Made by a program: the position numbers and the translations under genes
The notes under the pieces: generated by a model
The model's database searches: none
What the model saw: the letters and a program-made list of their open reading frames with translations, nothing else
Told to the model about the DNA's origin: nothing
Origin: Stieleria varia
GTDB taxonomy: Bacteria > Planctomycetota > Planctomycetia > Pirellulales > Pirellulaceae
Direction of reading: 5' to 3'
NCBI RefSeq assembly: GCF_038443385.1
Contig: NZ_CP151726.1
Coordinates: 6,138,001 to 6,202,000, forward strand
Length of the DNA stretch: 64,000 nt
Part shown: positions 61,476-64,000 of the stretch, one piece after another
Layout: every line of letters begins with the position of its first letter
How positions within the stretch are numbered: position 1 is the first letter of the stretch

Positions 61476-62909
61476 TTATCGCGTCGCCAATCTCAGGCAG
61501 ACAACGTACTGATCGCCACGAAGCAACAGTCTATCACCGATGACAATCGGTGCCGACCAGCAGGGGTAGCTTAGCGCGGGACGAATCTTGGCGTCCTTGT
61601 CGTCGCTTTGTTGCGCCGGTTCTGCCATGTCCCAAGCCGCGATCACGTCCAGCCCCTTCGGGTTCGGCTTGATCACTTGCAATTGTCCGCCCTCGTCCCA
61701 AACCAACAAATGGTCGTTCACTTGTGCAACCGACGATCGCGTCCGACGATTGTCAACCCACATGACTTCTCCGGTCGACCACTTTACGCATCGAAAATCG
61801 CTGTCGGGTCCATTGCGTCCGCTGCACCCGTACAGATACCCATCGATCAGTGCAGGTGTTGACCAATGACATCGCATCGATTGCAAACGGCGATTACGTT
61901 GCGGATCCTGCCAGACGACTTCGACGCCTGTCGGTTTCGCAGACAGCAAAACGCTGCCGATCTCGTAGCACTCACTGATGAAGACTTGAGCTCCATCGAC
62001 GACGGGCACCATCGCATTGACGCTTTCCAGAATTCTCGCGCGGTGGTAATGCGTCCACAGCACGCGACCGTCCGTTGGGTCCAGAGCCAAAAGATGGTCG
62101 CGAGCAAAGTACAGCACAACCGTTTTGCCATCGATTTGCATCGTTCGTGGACTACTGTAACTCGACAAGTCGCCACCGCTGGCCCAAAGTTGCTTTCCGT
62201 TGTTGCGGTCAAAGGCCACGAGGGCCGATCCGGCCGGTGAAACTCGGTCCAAACGTCCCGGCGCAATACTCGCGTCTTCTGGTGGACTACCACCGACCGG
62301 CACAATCAACGAGTCGCCGACGACAAGCGGCGAGCTGCCGACACCGAAAAAGTTTTGAACGACACTGAACCTTTTGTTCGTATCCACGCTCCATACCGTT
62401 TCACCGTCCGAGATTTTCCGACAGCACAAAATCCCCGTCACCCCAAACGTATAAACGTGTTCGCCCGCGAGCGTTGGGGTGCTTCGGGGACCGGCTTCGT
62501 ATCCCAGCATGTCTCGGTATTGAAACGGCGTCGAGGATTGCCAAAGGGTTTCGCCGGTATCCAAGTCGACGCAGCGGAGGCGTTCGACGGTTTCTCCCGA
62601 TTGAACATCAGCGTCAAATTGGTAATACCGATTGTCAGCGGCGGCCCCCATCCCGTAGCCTTCACCCACCGGCAGCGACCATAGAAATTCCGGCGTCTGG
62701 CTCCAATCATACTGTAGCCCGCCGGTCACGGCCGCATTGTCAAAATTGGCCCCCAAGAATCGAGGCCATGAGAGCTGCTGCGTGGGCTCCTCGGCGAATG
62801 CAGCAGGGGTAATCCCCGATACCGGGGACAACGCCAACCACAGCCAAATCGTGCTCGAAAACAAGAGAACCGGGCGTAATGAACTGAATGTGAAAGGATT
62901 CTGGGGCAT
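61476..62909 (-). CDS. Secreted PQQ-like beta-propeller protein
   Basis: This is a 477-residue protein from the ATG at 62909; the longer frame upstream is non-conserved. A signal peptide is present ('VLLFSSTIWLWLALSPVSGI') with A-x-A cleavage near 'AFAEEPTQQ'. The body is a PQQ/WD-like propeller similar to the BamB/quinoprotein fold: 'RFLGANFDNAAVTGGLQYDW', 'RCVDLDTGETLWQSSTPFQY', 'LVAFDRNNGKQLWASGGDLS', 'LLALDPTDGRVLWTHYHRAR'. W-P-[RQ]-[FW]-[LR]-G-x-x-[HF]-[DN] near the start is typical of the planctomycete PQQ-binding-like repeat family. It abuts the Nudix gene: its stop ends one base before. Enzymatic activity is unproven. Confidence 0.88.
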   Translation of the reverse strand: MPQNPFTFSSLRPVLLFSSTIWLWLALSPVSGITPAAFAEEPTQQLSWPRFLGANFDNAAVTGGLQYDWSQTPEFLWSLPVGEGYGMGAAADNRYYQFDADVQSGETVERLRCVDLDTGETLWQSSTPFQYRDMLGYEAGPRSTPTLAGEHVYTFGVTGILCCRKISDGETVWSVDTNKRFSVVQNFFGVGSSPLVVGDSLIVPVGGSPPEDASIAPGRLDRVSPAGSALVAFDRNNGKQLWASGGDLSSYSSPRTMQIDGKTVVLYFARDHLLALDPTDGRVLWTHYHRARILESVNAMVPVVDGAQVFISECYEIGSVLLSAKPTGVEVVWQDPQRNRRLQSMRCHWSTPALIDGYLYGCSGRNGPDSDFRCVKWSTGEVMWVDNRRTRSSVAQVNDHLLVWDEGGQLQVIKPNPKGLDVIAAWDMAEPAQQSDDKDAKIRPALSYPCWSAPIVIGDRLLLRGDQYVVCLRLATR

Positions 62910-63071
62910 GATCTCTGATAATGTGAACAACGGATTCCGCGACGCCGGCGTACGGTTTCTGTTGACTTGGTCTCCGCACACCAGTTGACCCCATGAATGT
63001 AACGCAACTTGGCCGACCACGTGATCCGTGGCCGTCCCTGCCCTTTGAAAGTGATCCACTGAGCCGATCCC

Positions 63072-63503
63072 ATGTCTGACCTACGCGTCAATGCACGACT
63101 GACGATCCCTGAGCGTGAAATCACGCTTTCTGCCGTCCGCAGTAGCGGTCCAGGAGGGCAAAACGTCAACAAAGTGAATTCAAAGGTGACGCTTCGCTGG
63201 TCGCCGGCGAACTGTGAATCCCTCAGCGGACCTTGGCGAGATCGGTTCGTCACCCGATTCGCGAACCGAATCAATCGCGAAGGCGAGCTGGTGCTGCACA
63301 GTGACAAGTATCGAGACCAACCGCGGAACATGGCGGACGTTCGCCAGAAGCTGGTCGAGATGTTGCTGGAGTGCCAGGCACCACCCAAATCCAGAAAACC
63401 CACCCGGCCGACTTTGGGGTCCAAGCGTCGAAAACGAGATGCGAAAGAGAAGCAATCGCAAAAGAAGCAAGCCCGCCGCACGGACTTCCGCCGAGACGGT
63501 TGA
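63072..63503 (+). CDS. arfB: Alternative ribosome-rescue factor / peptidyl-tRNA hydrolase
   Basis: This is a 143-residue class I release-factor-like protein of the ArfB (YaeJ/ICT1) family, which frees stalled ribosomes by hydrolysing peptidyl-tRNA. The G-G-Q motif is at residues 28-30 in 'VRSSGPGGQNVNKVNSKVTL'. The remainder is the domain 3-like fold, and the last 30 residues are a strongly basic tail ('SKRRKRDAKEKQSQKKQARR') that inserts into the empty mRNA channel. Length and the lack of other release-factor domains separate it from PrfA/PrfB. It is divergent from the PQQ-propeller gene. Confidence 0.94.
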   Translation: MSDLRVNARLTIPEREITLSAVRSSGPGGQNVNKVNSKVTLRWSPANCESLSGPWRDRFVTRFANRINREGELVLHSDKYRDQPRNMADVRQKLVEMLLECQAPPKSRKPTRPTLGSKRRKRDAKEKQSQKKQARRTDFRRDG

Positions 63504-63703
63504 CTCCTCAATCAGCCCCTCAGCTTGCCCGACAGCGATCCACTAATCGGACCAATCAGTCCATTCGTTGAATCCAGACCAAAAACCGTTTCAGGTTGAT
63601 CACACTCTTGGTTGCCTGTCGTTGTGGTTGAGCAAAGTTTCAGGCGACGTGAAGACCAGCGTCTCATGTCTGTCCAGCAACGCAATCGATTTGGCCGACC
63701 CAA

Positions 63704-64000
63704 ATGTCACTCACCACCGAGCTAATCAGCGATTCATCACAGCTTGATAAGGCGACGATTGATTGTTGGAACTCGCTTGCCGCCAACCCCTTGCAACGTT
63801 GGGAATGGCTCGGCAGTTGGTGGCACGCCTATCAAGGCCAACACACCCTGTACGTCCTGCTGGTCAAACGCGGAGACGAGATCGTTGGAATAGCTCCCTG
63901 GTGCATGGAAAACCGTATCAGCACCGGACGAACGGTCGTGTTTTTGGGTTCGGGCAAAGCCTGCACGGACCACCTGTCACTGCTGTGTCGCCCTGGCGAT
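63704..64000 (+). CDS. CelD/BcsL-type acetyltransferase (GNAT), N-terminal part
   Basis: An ATG at 63704 opens a frame of 99 codons that runs off the window. It begins 'MSLTTELISDSSQLDKATID', then 'NPLQRWEWLGSWWHAY' and 'VLLVKRGDEIVGIAPWCMEN', followed by 'VVFLGSGKACTDHLSLL'. This W-N-x-L-x-x-x-N-P-[LF]-x-x-[WP]-x-W ... W-x-[WR]...G-[EQ]-x-[VI]-G-[IV]-[AL]-P order, with '[LF]-G-[ST]-[GN]-x-x-[ACS]-x-D-[HY]', is the start of the CelD/FemAB-like acetyltransferase family of polysaccharide loci. The C-terminus is beyond the window. Confidence 0.75.
   Translation, partial: MSLTTELISDSSQLDKATIDCWNSLAANPLQRWEWLGSWWHAYQGQHTLYVLLVKRGDEIVGIAPWCMENRISTGRTVVFLGSGKACTDHLSLLCRPGD

Overview
The window is bacterial chromosome from a planctomycete, most likely a Rhodopirellula-like member of the Pirellulaceae. 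This is inferred from gene content, not from a database search. The pointers are four very long Hanks-type Ser/Thr kinases carrying WD40, FG-GAP/VCBS, zinc-ribbon or DUF1559-like extensions, several ECF sigma factors, a TPR/FG-GAP/ASPIC-UnbV lipoprotein, a secreted ankyrin protein with the planctomycete 'R-F-S-I-R-S-L-L-L-L' N-terminus, scattered amino-acid biosynthesis genes (trpD, a trpG-like gene, leuB) outside operons, weak or absent Shine-Dalgarno sequences, and many short palindromic dispersed repeats. No tRNA, rRNA, CRISPR array or intact transposase was seen.

Region 1 (1-2.4 kb) holds small envelope or stress proteins: a DUF883-like fragment, a CsbD-like protein, a YgaP/DUF2892-like protein and a Rho-N/SAP-like protein. 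Region 2 (2.5-18.8 kb) is a signalling block: a kinase with 21 WD40 repeats, a small membrane protein, an ankyrin / HTH / ECF sigma overlapping cluster, a giant kinase with VCBS repeats and five C-terminal membrane spans, and a zinc-ribbon kinase followed at 14 nt by an ECF sigma factor. Region 3 (19-24 kb) has a class C beta-lactamase-like hydrolase, small membrane proteins, a 510-bp repeat element with terminal inverted repeats, and a decayed HTTM-like gene.

Region 4 (24-49.5 kb) is mostly metabolic and housekeeping: a DPM1-like glycosyltransferase, CPBP protease and pgsA, the ASPIC/UnbV lipoprotein, rimO with a Ppx/GppA phosphatase, nucleoside hydrolase, trpD, an acyltransferase, a HisA-like protein, a DUF2617 protein, trpG/pabA, a TIGR01212 radical SAM protein, an FHA protein, YdcF- and YpfJ-type proteins, a GT4 glycosyltransferase and leuB. 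The spaces between them carry several families of palindromic repeats, some of which begin in or right next to the stop codon of the upstream gene.

Region 5 (50-59.5 kb) is the most striking. One minus-strand cluster reads ECF sigma, then (ATGA overlap) a membrane kinase whose large predicted periplasmic part contains DUF1559-like and SecD-head-like modules, then, across an apparent -1 frameshift, a secretin/TonB-short-N-terminus-like domain, then two small secreted proteins, one of them a stand-alone paralogue of that domain, and a secreted beta-propeller-like protein. It looks like a trans-envelope sigma/kinase signalling module. Region 6 (59.6-64 kb) holds a cysteine desulfurase, a Nudix protein, a PQQ-like propeller protein, arfB and the start of a CelD-type acetyltransferase.
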